Assembly (NCBI RefSeq): GCF_001421715.1
Contig: NZ_LMKP01000013.1
Span: forward strand, 1-44,942
Reading direction: 5' to 3'
From: Sphingomonas sp. Leaf22
GTDB lineage: Bacteria; Pseudomonadota; Alphaproteobacteria; Sphingomonadales; Sphingomonadaceae
DNA length: 44,942 nt
Positions 7,786 to 15,913 of this stretch are shown here, piece by piece. Every line of letters begins with the position of its first letter. The first letter of the stretch is position 1. Both the position numbers and the translations under genes were made by a program. A model generated the notes under the pieces. The model did not search any database. It saw only the letters and a list, made by a program, of their open reading frames with translations, and had not been told where the DNA came from.

Positions 7786-9293
7786 GCGCGCGCGCCGATG
7801 GTCCGCTGCGCCGGATCGCGATCGTCGGCGGCGGCACGGCCGGCTGGATGGCCGCCGCCGCGCTGTCGCGTCTGCTGGGACCGCACGGCCCGACCATCAC
7901 CCTGATCGAGTCCGAGGAGATCGGCACGATTGGCGTCGGGGAAGCGACGATCCCACCGATTCAGGCCTTCAACGCGATGCTCGGCATCGATGAGGACGAT
8001 TTCGTCCGCGCGACACAGGGCACGTTCAAGCTCGGTATCGATTTCCACGACTGGGGCCGGGTCGGCCACCGCTATTTCCATCCGTTCGGCGTGTATGGCA
8101 TCGATGCCGGTGCGGTCCCGTTCGAGGCGACGTGGCGACGGCTGCACGCCGCCGGACAGGCCGGACCGCTCGCCGACTATTCGATCTGCGCCGCTGCCGC
8201 GTATGCCGGGCGGTTCCAGCGGCCACAGCCCGGCAACACCCCGCTCGCGCAGATCGGATATGCCTTTCACTTCGACGCCGGGCTCTATGCCCGGTTCCTG
8301 CGCGCGCGCGCCGAAACGGCCGGCGTGGTGCGGATCGAAGGGCGGATCGTCGATATCGGCCGGGACGGCAGCGGGTGGATCGATGCGGTCCTGCTGGCCG
8401 ATGGCCGGCGGATCGATGCGGACTTCTTCATCGACTGTTCGGGCTTTCGCGCGCTGCTGATCGAAGGGGCGATGGGCGCTGGGTTCGAGGATTGGAGCCA
8501 TTGGCTGCCCAACGATCGCGCGGTCGCCGTCCCCTCCGCCAATGCCGGCCCGCCCAGCCCCTTCACTCGTTCCACCGCACGTGCCGCCGGGTGGCAGTGG
8601 CGCATCCCGCTGCAGCATCGCACCGGCAACGGCTATGTCTATTCCAGCAACCATGTGTCCGATGACGAGGCGGCGGCCACCCTGCTCGCCAATCTCGACG
8701 GACCGGCATTGGCAGATCCCCGCCCCTTGCGGTTCCGCACCGGGCGACGCGACCGGTTCTGGGTCGGCAATTGCGTGGCGCTCGGCCTGTCCGGCGGATT
8801 CCTCGAACCGCTCGAATCCACCTCGATCCATCTCGTCCAGGCGGGCATTGCGCGGTTGCTGGAAATGCTGCCGACGCGCGCCTGCGACCCGGCCGATACC
8901 GCGCGGTACAACCGGCTGATGGCCGCCGAGTTCGATCAGGTCCGCGATTTCGTCATCCTGCATTTCCACGCCAGCGAGCGGCGCGACACCGCCTATTGGC
9001 GCGATCAGGCCGAACGCTCGATCCCGGAGACGCTGGCCGAACGGCTTGCCATCTATGCCCGCACCGGCCGCGTCTATCGCGAAGGCGACGAGCTGTTCAC
9101 GAAGACGAGCTGGCTGGCGGTGATGGACGGTCAGGGCCTGCGCGCGGCGAGCTATGATCCGCTCGCCGATGCGATGCCGCTCGACGCCGCCGCCGCGCGG
9201 TTGCAGCGGATCGGCGCGGTCGTCGCCGCTACGGCGGCACAGATGCCCGCGCACGACGCCTTCATCGCCCGCCATTGTGCCGCCGCTGGGTGA
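7767..9293 (+). CDS. Flavin-dependent tryptophan halogenase family protein 1
   Basis: A 508-aa protein (numbered from ATG 7767). It has the FAD-binding GGGTAGW near residues 21-27, the GVGEATIP motif near 56-63, and Lys88 in GTFKLGIDF, aligning with the catalytic lysine of PrnA/RebH. The halogenase hallmark GWQWRIP is at 275-281, and FLEPLESTSI contains the catalytic-type glutamate Glu350. All key residues are intact. The start is either ATG 7767 (overlapping DUF6445 by 19 nt) or GTG 7782 (4-nt overlap). The enzyme would use reduced FAD, halide and oxygen. Orphan halogenases of this TBDR-linked type (for example BrvH) can brominate indoles in vitro, but their natural substrate is unknown. It ends an operon-like TBDR1-DUF6445-halogenase set. 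Confidence 0.9.
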   Translation: MPDRGVSARADGPLRRIAIVGGGTAGWMAAAALSRLLGPHGPTITLIESEEIGTIGVGEATIPPIQAFNAMLGIDEDDFVRATQGTFKLGIDFHDWGRVGHRYFHPFGVYGIDAGAVPFEATWRRLHAAGQAGPLADYSICAAAAYAGRFQRPQPGNTPLAQIGYAFHFDAGLYARFLRARAETAGVVRIEGRIVDIGRDGSGWIDAVLLADGRRIDADFFIDCSGFRALLIEGAMGAGFEDWSHWLPNDRAVAVPSANAGPPSPFTRSTARAAGWQWRIPLQHRTGNGYVYSSNHVSDDEAAATLLANLDGPALADPRPLRFRTGRRDRFWVGNCVALGLSGGFLEPLESTSIHLVQAGIARLLEMLPTRACDPADTARYNRLMAAEFDQVRDFVILHFHASERRDTAYWRDQAERSIPETLAERLAIYARTGRVYREGDELFTKTSWLAVMDGQGLRAASYDPLADAMPLDAAAARLQRIGAVVAATAAQMPAHDAFIARHCAAAG

Positions 9294-9365
9294 CGCTGAC
9301 CGGATCGGTGCCGAGCGTACGGCCATGGACCGCCGGGACGCTGATCTCTGCACCCTGATGGTCGA

Positions 9366-9385
9366 CCTCGTCTCGATGGACGAGG
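9366..9385. terminator. Small hairpin between convergent genes
   Basis: CCTCGTC (9366-9372) and GACGAGG (9379-9385) form a 7-bp stem around TCGATG in the 164-base gap between the halogenase stop and the end of the phosphodiester glycosidase gene. There is no T-run on either side, so a terminator role is tentative. The rest of the gap shows no supported gene. Confidence 0.3.
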
Positions 9386-9457
9386 AACCACACCCCGCCA
9401 GCGCGGCGAGCGACGAATGGCGCGACGCGCTCCCGGCGGAACGGCAGGCACCCCTTC

Positions 9458-10339
9458 CTACTGCCGAACGGATACCGGCGGTGCGAAGACCAGCAGGGCG
9501 TTTGCTACCGGCCGTTCGCGGCCGGCGATGCCGGTATGGATCGGGCGGTTGAGAACGACCGCGCCCTTCCCCTCGGCGACGGCGAGGGTCGAGGAACCGC
9601 CGCCGTCGAAGCTCATCGCATCGCTGGCCCCCAGGTCGCGGAGCAGCGCGACCAGCGCGGCATTGTCCGCGCCCATGCTGTATCCCTTTTGCCGGCCGTC
9701 CACGACGACGATCCATGCCCGCCGCCGATCCGACGACAGGCCGATGGCCGTGCGCGGACCTTTTCCGCCCTCGGCCATCAGCGCGCGGTGGAGCGGGATG
9801 GCCTGCCCGCCCTGCAACAGATGCGGACCGGCAGCGATGGCGTCGCGCGTGCCCGCCGGACACCGCTGCCCAGCCCGGATGTCGGTGCGGCGGCCGAGGC
9901 ACAGGATCGCCGATACCCGCAGGTCCTGATCGATTTCGACCGGCGAGGCGACCCGCCCGCCGCCGATCGCCGCCCCCGATACCGACACCGGCTCGCCGTC
10001 ATGCGGGTAATAATCGTCGCCCTTGGGCGATCCGCCGAAAAAGGGCAGGAAGTAGCTGGCGTTGACCGCCACTTGGGCGTGTTGCGCGATCAGGTCGTTG
10101 CGGACGGTGTGCGCGACATATTCCATGCCGCGCGAGCGGTCGGGCGGGGTCACGCCCAATCGCAGGCCCGGCCGCGTCAGGTCGAGCGTGACGATGTGGA
10201 TCACCGCCGGATCGGCCGAGGCATCGACGCGCCGTTCCTGACGATAGGTGACGCCGTCGAACAACGGCTTGTCTGCCGGTGGCGCGGCAGCGGCCTGCCA
10301 CGCCGCTACCGCTGCCAAGAGGCCGTGCCAGACGCTCAC
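9458..10339 (-). CDS. Phosphodiester glycosidase family protein (NAGPA domain)
   Basis: A 293-aa protein with a hydrophobic N-terminus ending AAAAPPADKP, probably a signal peptide. The NAGPA/DUF2233 fold is recognised from VAVNASYFLPFFG (about 90-105), AAGPHLLQGGQ, RTAIGLSSDRRRAWIVVVDG (about 197-216), SMGADNAALVALLRDLGA, SFDGGGSSTLAV (about 243-254) and the final RPVANALLVF. The family cleaves GlcNAc-1-phosphodiester-type links, as in the human mannose-6-phosphate uncovering enzyme; bacterial members act on phosphodiester-linked sugars or cell-wall polymers. The GTG start overlaps the TBDR2 stop by 4 nt (GTGA), implying translational coupling. Together they could import and open a phosphodiester-containing glycan. 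The family call is firm; the substrate is inferred. Confidence 0.88.
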   Translation of the reverse strand: MSVWHGLLAAVAAWQAAAAPPADKPLFDGVTYRQERRVDASADPAVIHIVTLDLTRPGLRLGVTPPDRSRGMEYVAHTVRNDLIAQHAQVAVNASYFLPFFGGSPKGDDYYPHDGEPVSVSGAAIGGGRVASPVEIDQDLRVSAILCLGRRTDIRAGQRCPAGTRDAIAAGPHLLQGGQAIPLHRALMAEGGKGPRTAIGLSSDRRRAWIVVVDGRQKGYSMGADNAALVALLRDLGASDAMSFDGGGSSTLAVAEGKGAVVLNRPIHTGIAGRERPVANALLVFAPPVSVRQ

Positions 10340-12894
10340 AGCTTCACCGCCGCGCCGAGCCAGAACTGGCGGCCGAAGAAATTCTGATCGCGCGTGCCGA
10401 ACCCGTCGAAATTCTCGCGGTGCGCATCGGTGGCGTTTCGGACCTCGCCGATGATCTGGATCGGGCCGAACGTCAGCCGCGTCTGCAGGTCGAGCTGGTC
10501 GAACGGCTGGTCGTAGCGGTTGGTGAGCGGCGCGGTCGGGCTGATTGAGGTATATTGCCGGCCGATATGCGCGTAGCTCGCCCGCGCCTGCAACCAGTCG
10601 CGCTGGTAGAACAGCGCGGCATTGCCCTGAAACTCCGGCTGCTGGGTCAGCCGGTCGAAGCTGCCCCCGGCCGGGAAACGCGACTTGCCGTTCAGATAGG
10701 TGGCATTGAGCGACACGCCGAAATCGGCCAGCGGCCCGGGCAGGAAGCGCAGCTTGTTGACGACCAGCGCACCCTCGACCCCGAACACGCGCGACCCGGA
10801 CAGGTTCTGCGGCTGCGTGACCTGATAGGTGGTACCGTCGATCACCGTCGTGCCCGCCGCCCGCGAATAGATGTCGTCGCGAATATCCTTGTAGAAGGTT
10901 GCCAGCGACACAAGGCCGGCATCGCGCGGCATGTAATATTCGAGGCTGGCATCGAAATTCTGCGCCACCCGCGGCCGCAGGTCGGGATTGCCGCGCGTCA
11001 GGACCAGCGTCGTCTGGTTCAGCGTTTCGTTGGTGCCGAGGTCGCTGGGGCTGGGCCGTCCGATCGCCTTGTAATAGCCGAGCCGCAGCTTGAGCGGATC
11101 GGCCAGTTCGTAGTTAAAGGTGGCGGACGGCAGCCAGCTGCCATAGTTCGCGCCGCGCGTCAGCGAAGTTAGCGTGCTGCCGGCGACGCGAAAGCCGTCG
11201 ATCGTCGTCTCGGTATCCTCATAGCGGACGCCGGTGATCAGCGTGTGGCGGTCGCCGGTGTGACGTAGCAGGACATAGCTCGCCATCACCTTTTCACCGA
11301 CGATATAGTCCGACCGCCGCGCGTTGAGCGTGGTCTGCGCGGTATTCAGCGTGAAGGCAGTCGGGTTCTGGCTGAAATACCGCTGGAACGCGGTGAAATC
11401 GAGCAATGGCTGCGGCCGGCTCTGCCCACCGGTGTACAGCGGCGACCAGCGGTCGGGCAGCACGAAGTTGGTGGCGGTCAGGCTGGTCCCGGTCGCGCCG
11501 CTCCAGACCGCCTGTTGCGTGTCGAAATCGCGCGTCGCGGCACGGTATTTCAGCCCCGCACCGATGCCGAAGCCGCGATCCTGCGCGGTATCGCGATACC
11601 CCCAGTCGAACTGCCCCTCGCGCACCAGATCGAGCGAACGATCGCGATAGGGGGTGTAGGAGGCAAAGGTGTAATTGGCCGGATTGGTAAACGTCGCCGG
11701 ATTGTCGAGCACCGCGATCGGCACGCCATCGGCCAGCGTCTGGCTATAGGCGTTGGCGGCGCTGGTCGGGAGGTTGAACTGCATCTGGTTCGACGCTTCA
11801 AGGAAGATGGCGCGTGACCAACTGCCGCGCAGCGCGGCATGGTGACCGTCATCGCCGGTCCACTTCACCCGGCCCTGCCCGACATAAAGCGGCTTTTCGA
11901 GCGGGAAGTCGTTGAAGCGCAGGAAGCCGCCGGCGGTGTTGACGCGCGCGGTGCCGCCGGTGGTGCGAACGGTATCGACGGTCCCGCGCGTCAGCTGCTG
12001 CTGATGGCGCAATTCATTGTCGGACTGCTGGAAAAACGTGCCCGACACCTCTGCCTGCACGCGCGGATCGGGACGCCATTCGAGCTTGGCGGTTCCGCCA
12101 TAGCGGTCGACGGTGTTGGGATAGCCTGCCGAAATGATCCCGCTGGCCACGGTGACGCCGTTCACTTGGGTATAGCCGGTCGGGTTCTGCCGCTCCTGAT
12201 CGCGCCGCTTGCGGCTATAGGCGCCGGTCAGCACGAACCCCCAGGTGTCGTCGACCCCGAACCGGGTCGCGAGCGTCGCATCGGCGCGATAGTTTACGCC
12301 GTCGTCGGTCGGCCGGTTGAAGCCCTTGCCGGGGACGGCGCGGCTGTCCGACAGGCCGATGAACGCATTGCCGACAAAGGTCCGGATACCGCGATCGAAC
12401 GCCGATCGGCTGCGCAGGTTGACGATGCCACCGATCGCATTGCCCTCGACGTCGGGCGTGCGCGACTTGATGACCTCCAGCGCGGAGACGGCGGTCGTCG
12501 GGATCGCCTCCATGTTAAGCTGCCGGTTCTGCCGCTCGGCAGTGGCCAGCACCGCGCCGTCGAGCGTGCCGACGGTGAAGTTCGGGTTCATGCCGCGGAT
12601 GCCGACATAGCGGCCTTCATCCTCGTCGAAGACGGTGGTGACGCCGGGCAGGCGGCGGAAGCTGTCGGAAATATTGTAGTCGGGCTGCTGGCCGATCTCG
12701 TCGCTGGCAAGGAATTCGCCGATCCGGTCGTTGTCCCGCTTGGCGGCGATGGCCTGCGTGTTCTGCCGGGCATAGCCGGTGACGACGATATCCTCGCTGG
12801 TGGTGTCGGACGGCACCTCCTGCGCCAGCGCCGAAATCGGCATCACCGCACCGGCCAGCAACATCACCCGCCACGTCTTCCCAAAGCGTACCAT
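10336..12894 (-). CDS. TonB-dependent receptor 2 (TBDR2)
   Basis: An 852-aa outer-membrane receptor. A signal peptide (VMLLAGAVMPISALA-Q, cut near residue 24) is followed by EDIVVTG at 34-40 and a plug with IGQQPDYNISDSFRRLPGV and then YVGIRGMNPNF. The loop PDVEGNAIGGIVNLRSRSAF before the barrel is typical of the Xanthomonas/Caulobacter-type family. The C-terminus (WLGAAVKL) ends in Leu rather than the usual aromatic. ATG 12894 is chosen with GGGGG about 10 nt upstream; ATG 12930 would add 12 residues ahead of the signal peptide and overlap the phased operator sites. The phosphodiester glycosidase gene overlaps its stop. It is probably phosphate-starvation controlled (see 12933-12961). Confidence 0.92.
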   Translation of the reverse strand: MVRFGKTWRVMLLAGAVMPISALAQEVPSDTTSEDIVVTGYARQNTQAIAAKRDNDRIGEFLASDEIGQQPDYNISDSFRRLPGVTTVFDEDEGRYVGIRGMNPNFTVGTLDGAVLATAERQNRQLNMEAIPTTAVSALEVIKSRTPDVEGNAIGGIVNLRSRSAFDRGIRTFVGNAFIGLSDSRAVPGKGFNRPTDDGVNYRADATLATRFGVDDTWGFVLTGAYSRKRRDQERQNPTGYTQVNGVTVASGIISAGYPNTVDRYGGTAKLEWRPDPRVQAEVSGTFFQQSDNELRHQQQLTRGTVDTVRTTGGTARVNTAGGFLRFNDFPLEKPLYVGQGRVKWTGDDGHHAALRGSWSRAIFLEASNQMQFNLPTSAANAYSQTLADGVPIAVLDNPATFTNPANYTFASYTPYRDRSLDLVREGQFDWGYRDTAQDRGFGIGAGLKYRAATRDFDTQQAVWSGATGTSLTATNFVLPDRWSPLYTGGQSRPQPLLDFTAFQRYFSQNPTAFTLNTAQTTLNARRSDYIVGEKVMASYVLLRHTGDRHTLITGVRYEDTETTIDGFRVAGSTLTSLTRGANYGSWLPSATFNYELADPLKLRLGYYKAIGRPSPSDLGTNETLNQTTLVLTRGNPDLRPRVAQNFDASLEYYMPRDAGLVSLATFYKDIRDDIYSRAAGTTVIDGTTYQVTQPQNLSGSRVFGVEGALVVNKLRFLPGPLADFGVSLNATYLNGKSRFPAGGSFDRLTQQPEFQGNAALFYQRDWLQARASYAHIGRQYTSISPTAPLTNRYDQPFDQLDLQTRLTFGPIQIIGEVRNATDAHRENFDGFGTRDQNFFGRQFWLGAAVKL

Positions 12895-12932
12895 CGTCAA
12901 AACCCCCGATTCCTGAAACACGAATGCCATTT

Positions 12933-12961
12933 ACTGACTATAAGTGACATATAGGTGACGC
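12933..12961 (-). promoter_or_regulatory. Pho-box-like 11-bp-phased repeats upstream of TBDR2
   Basis: Read on the TBDR2 coding strand, 7-bp units GCGTCAC (12961-12955), ATGTCAC (12950-12944) and AGTCAGT (12939-12933) follow one another with exactly 4 bp between them. Direct GTCA-containing heptamers at 11-bp spacing are the architecture of PhoB boxes (CTGTCAT-N4-CTGTCAT). A TATAGT hexamer at 12942-12937 could be a -10 box, although it sits closer to the second unit than in well-studied Pho promoters. The sites lie 39-67 bases upstream of the TBDR2 start and 43-71 bases upstream of the divergent DUF6528 gene, so both could be controlled. Regulator identity is inferred. Confidence 0.55.
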
Positions 12962-13003
12962 GACGACACCGGTCGGGCGTCGAACCGTGCAGGGAGCGAC
13001 AGG

Positions 13004-13861
13004 ATGTTGACACTGCTGGCTATTTCCTTGGCGATGTCGCCCGGTCCGGCCGCCTATGCGTGCGGGGACGATCAGGTGCGCGAGGTGCGAATCACCCCCG
13101 ATGGCCCGGTCGAGGTCTGGCGATGGACCGCCCGCGATGCCCGCGACCTGCCGGCGGAATATCGGACGCGGCTGATGGCCCATATCGACGAATGCAAGCC
13201 GGTCGATCGCAACCGCGCGATCCTCGTCACCGCATCGACCGGCGGCGCGGTGCTGATCGATCGTGCCAGCGGACGCGTGCTGTTCCGGGCGCGGGTGCCG
13301 ATGGCGCATTCGGCGGACCTGCTGCCCGGCGGGCGGATCGCCATCGCGCTGTCGATTTCGCCCGAAGGTGACCGGTTGCAGCTATACGACCGGCGGCATA
13401 GCGAGCAGGTGGTGCAGGACCTGCCGCTGCCATCGGGGCATGGCGCGGTATGGGACGCGAAGCGGCATCGGCTGTTCACCTTGTCGCACGATCTGGTGCA
13501 GTCGTTCCGGCTGATCGGTCAGGGGCGCACCTCGCGACTGGTCGAAACCGCGCGCTGGACGCTGCCGGGGCGGCGCGACGGCCACGACCTGTCGCTGGGC
13601 GATCACGGGCGTTATTATGTCACGACCGACGACGGCGCGTGGCGGTTCGATCCCGAGGGCGGCAGGTTCGTCCCCTATGCACCGCTCAACCCCGCGCTGC
13701 GGGTGAAGTCGGTGAGCGCGACGGCCGACCGCGTCGCATGGGTGCAGGCCGAGGAGAAGTGGTGGGCGAACGGCTTTACGGTGATGACGCCCGATGGTCG
13801 CGACCGCCACCGCATCACGCTCGACGGCATCCATCTCTACAAGGTCCGCTGGATACGATAG
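13004..13861 (+). CDS. DUF6528 family protein, exported
   Basis: A 285-aa protein with a signal peptide (MLTLLAISLAMSPGPAAYA, cut before Cys20). It has the repeated short beta-strand pattern of a propeller-like fold: CGDDQVREV, VEVWRWTARDARDLP, ECKPVDRNRAILVTASTGGA (about 64-83), MAHSADLLPGGRIAIALS and DRLQLYDRR. These match the DUF6528 pattern of secreted bacterial proteins near carbohydrate genes; no reaction is known. AGGGAGCGACAGG precedes the ATG. The gene is divergent from TBDR2 across 109 bases carrying the phased repeats, and is followed 49 bases later by a ROK regulator in the same direction. Confidence 0.75.
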   Translation: MLTLLAISLAMSPGPAAYACGDDQVREVRITPDGPVEVWRWTARDARDLPAEYRTRLMAHIDECKPVDRNRAILVTASTGGAVLIDRASGRVLFRARVPMAHSADLLPGGRIAIALSISPEGDRLQLYDRRHSEQVVQDLPLPSGHGAVWDAKRHRLFTLSHDLVQSFRLIGQGRTSRLVETARWTLPGRRDGHDLSLGDHGRYYVTTDDGAWRFDPEGGRFVPYAPLNPALRVKSVSATADRVAWVQAEEKWWANGFTVMTPDGRDRHRITLDGIHLYKVRWIR

Positions 13862-13910
13862 GTCTGCGGGCAGGCTTGACAAGCCGGGCCCCACACGGCG
13901 CAACAGCCGG

Positions 13911-15062
13911 ATGAACGACGGTTATGCCGGTGCCTTTCACCCCCGCTTCCTGCGCGCCGATGGTCAGCGTACCGCGACCGCCAACGAACGGGTCGTCCTT
14001 GCGCTGCTGTCGCGGCGTGGCGCGGCTTCCCGTGCCGAGCTTGCCCGCGTCACCGCCCTCGCGCCGCATTCGGTGGGGCGGCTGATCGAACCGCTGATCG
14101 AACGTGGGCTGGTGCTGGCGGGCGCACCGGAAGTCGCGGGACGGGGCAAGCCCGGTGCGCCGCTGCGCCTGAACCCCGACGCCGCCTTTTCGATCGGCGT
14201 GTCGGTGATGACCGACGCGGCGACGCTGGTCGTGGTGGATTTTACCGGCGCGGTCCGTGCGCGGGCATCGGTGCCGCTGGAACGCGACGATTTCGATGCC
14301 GGCACCCGACAGATCGCTGCCCTGATCGACCGGGCCGTTGCCGAAGCCGGGCTCGATCCGGCGCGTCGTCTGGGAATCGGCGTCGGCGTCACCGGCTATT
14401 TCATCGGGGACGGCGCAAGGGTCAATCCGCCGCCCTCGCTCGATTCATGGGCGCTGCGGCCGCTCGACACGCTACTGGCCGACGCGTTGGGCGGTCCGGT
14501 CTGGGTCGATAATGACGGCAACGTCGCTGCGGTCGGCGAAGCGATGCTGGGCGCGGGCCGGACCTGCTCCGACTTTGCATATCTGTACTTCGCGGCGGGC
14601 TTCGGCGGCGGCGTCGTGGCGCGCGGCGCGCCGTTGCGCGGGGCGCACGGCAATGCCGGCGAGTTCGGATCGGTCCTGCCGGCGGGATGGTATCAGCCGA
14701 ATCTGGAGAATCTGCGCCGTCACCTCGACGATCACGGCATGGCCTTTGACGGATTGCGGACGATGCTGCGCGATCTCGATCTCGCCGCGCCGGCGGTGGA
14801 CGCGTGGGTCGATCGCTGCATGCCGTCCCTGAACCTCGTCATATCGGCGATCTTCGCCGCGCTCGATCCGGCGATGATCGTTCTGGGCGGCCGGCTCCCC
14901 CCCAGCCTTGCCGAGCGCATGATCGCGAAGATCGACATCACCAACCCGACCCGGCGGGGCCATCACCGCCCCATGCCGCGTCTGGTGCCTTCGGTCATCG
15001 GCAGCGATGCGGCGGCGATCGGTGCCGCGATGTTACCGACCCGCGCCGCGTTCTTTCAGTAA
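13911..15062 (+). CDS. ROK family transcriptional regulator
   Basis: A 383-aa protein. An N-terminal winged helix-turn-helix (about 22-80: ANERVVLALLSRRGAASRAE and on through SVGRLIEPLIERGLV) is fused to a ROK/ASKHA fold (about 90-380). The fold shows GIGVGVTGYF, VWVDNDGNVAAVGEAMLGAG, YLYFAAGFGGGVVARG and GAHGNAGEFGSV. The zinc-binding cysteine motif of sugar kinases and NagC is absent, so the protein probably binds a sugar as a repressor rather than phosphorylating it. ATG 13911 is the first start giving a sensible N-terminus, with a weak ribosome-binding site (CCGG). The gene sits just downstream of DUF6528 and may control block A transporters; targets are not visible. Confidence 0.88.
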   Translation: MNDGYAGAFHPRFLRADGQRTATANERVVLALLSRRGAASRAELARVTALAPHSVGRLIEPLIERGLVLAGAPEVAGRGKPGAPLRLNPDAAFSIGVSVMTDAATLVVVDFTGAVRARASVPLERDDFDAGTRQIAALIDRAVAEAGLDPARRLGIGVGVTGYFIGDGARVNPPPSLDSWALRPLDTLLADALGGPVWVDNDGNVAAVGEAMLGAGRTCSDFAYLYFAAGFGGGVVARGAPLRGAHGNAGEFGSVLPAGWYQPNLENLRRHLDDHGMAFDGLRTMLRDLDLAAPAVDAWVDRCMPSLNLVISAIFAALDPAMIVLGGRLPPSLAERMIAKIDITNPTRRGHHRPMPRLVPSVIGSDAAAIGAAMLPTRAAFFQ

Positions 15063-15115
15063 CCGGCCCCCGGATCGCCTGCCGTATTGATCGAGAGCGA
15101 GCCGCAGGCAACGCT

Positions 15116-15913
15116 TCACCCTGCATCCGTCGCCGATGCTGCCAACAAACATCGTTCCAATATCGATGCCCATCGCCGCTGGCCCTGCTCGTCGGCCAGA
15201 AGATCCTGCCGGATCTCGATCTCGGCATAGCGGCGGCGCAGCGGATAGGCGTGCAGCGGGAGCGTATAGTCGACCTCATCCATCCGATACGGCTCGTTAT
15301 CCCCGACGATCAGGTCGGCCTCCCGCCGCAGCGCCGCGAGCAGGGCGAGGGCGAACGACGGATCGCCGCCGTCGTGGAGGATGCCGGCATGCCACGGCCG
15401 TGCCGGCCCCCTGGACATGGCGGGGGTGAAGCTGTGGAGTGCGACCAGGATGCTCGCCTGCCCCTCCCGATCGCGCCGCGCTAGTTCGTCCGCGATCGCG
15501 TGATGATAGGGTGCATGGATCGCATCGATCCGGGTAGTGCGTTCCTCGGGCGTGAGTGCGGCGTTCGCCGGCACGATCGTCCTGTCGCTTACCGCCGGCA
15601 TCGCATCGGCGGAACCGGGCGCGCGATTGCAGTCGATCACGAGGCGCGAATAGGTCTGGCGCAGGAAGACCGCGTCGAGCCGCTCGGCCAGCGCGAGGCC
15701 GAGACCGGCGACACCGATGTCCCATGCGATGTGGCGGCACAGGTCGGGCGAACCGATTCCCATCCTTCCCAAGGACGAGGGGATGACATTGCCGGCATGA
15801 TCGCCGATGATCAGAAACGGCGATCGGCCTCCGGGATTGACGGTCACTACCGGCAAAGGGTCGGAATCGCTCAGCAACGCAGCCTCGACGCGGGGATTAC
15901 CGTTTGATGCCAT
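15116..15913 (-). CDS. N-formylglutamate amidohydrolase family protein
   Basis: A 265-aa cytosolic enzyme of the N-formylglutamate amidohydrolase (HutG-like, PF05013) family. It carries LIIGDHAGNVIPSSLG (about 34-49), a DIGVAGLGLALAERLDA helix, RQTYSRLVIDCNRAPGS (about 85-101), ILVALHSFTPAM (about 154-165) and YTLPLHAY near 220. No histidine-degradation genes are nearby. Beside two transglutaminase-fold genes it more likely belongs to the amide/peptide-modification clusters in which such amidohydrolases co-occur with transglutaminases. The ATG at 15913 overlaps the divergent transglutaminase start; a TTG at 15877 with GAGG upstream is an alternative start. Confidence 0.85.
   Translation of the reverse strand: MASNGNPRVEAALLSDSDPLPVVTVNPGGRSPFLIIGDHAGNVIPSSLGRMGIGSPDLCRHIAWDIGVAGLGLALAERLDAVFLRQTYSRLVIDCNRAPGSADAMPAVSDRTIVPANAALTPEERTTRIDAIHAPYHHAIADELARRDREGQASILVALHSFTPAMSRGPARPWHAGILHDGGDPSFALALLAALRREADLIVGDNEPYRMDEVDYTLPLHAYPLRRRYAEIEIRQDLLADEQGQRRWASILERCLLAASATDAG

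Noticed and set aside
9325..9552. Small plus-strand frame MDRRDADLCTLMVDLVSMDE...
   Set aside because: The first 40 residues look protein-like, but the rest is Arg-rich and lies antisense to the phosphodiester glycosidase. There is no ribosome-binding site and no known family.
7596..9902. A 768-codon minus-strand frame across halogenase 1 and the start of the next gene
   Set aside because: It is a shadow of the halogenase frame and has no family resemblance.
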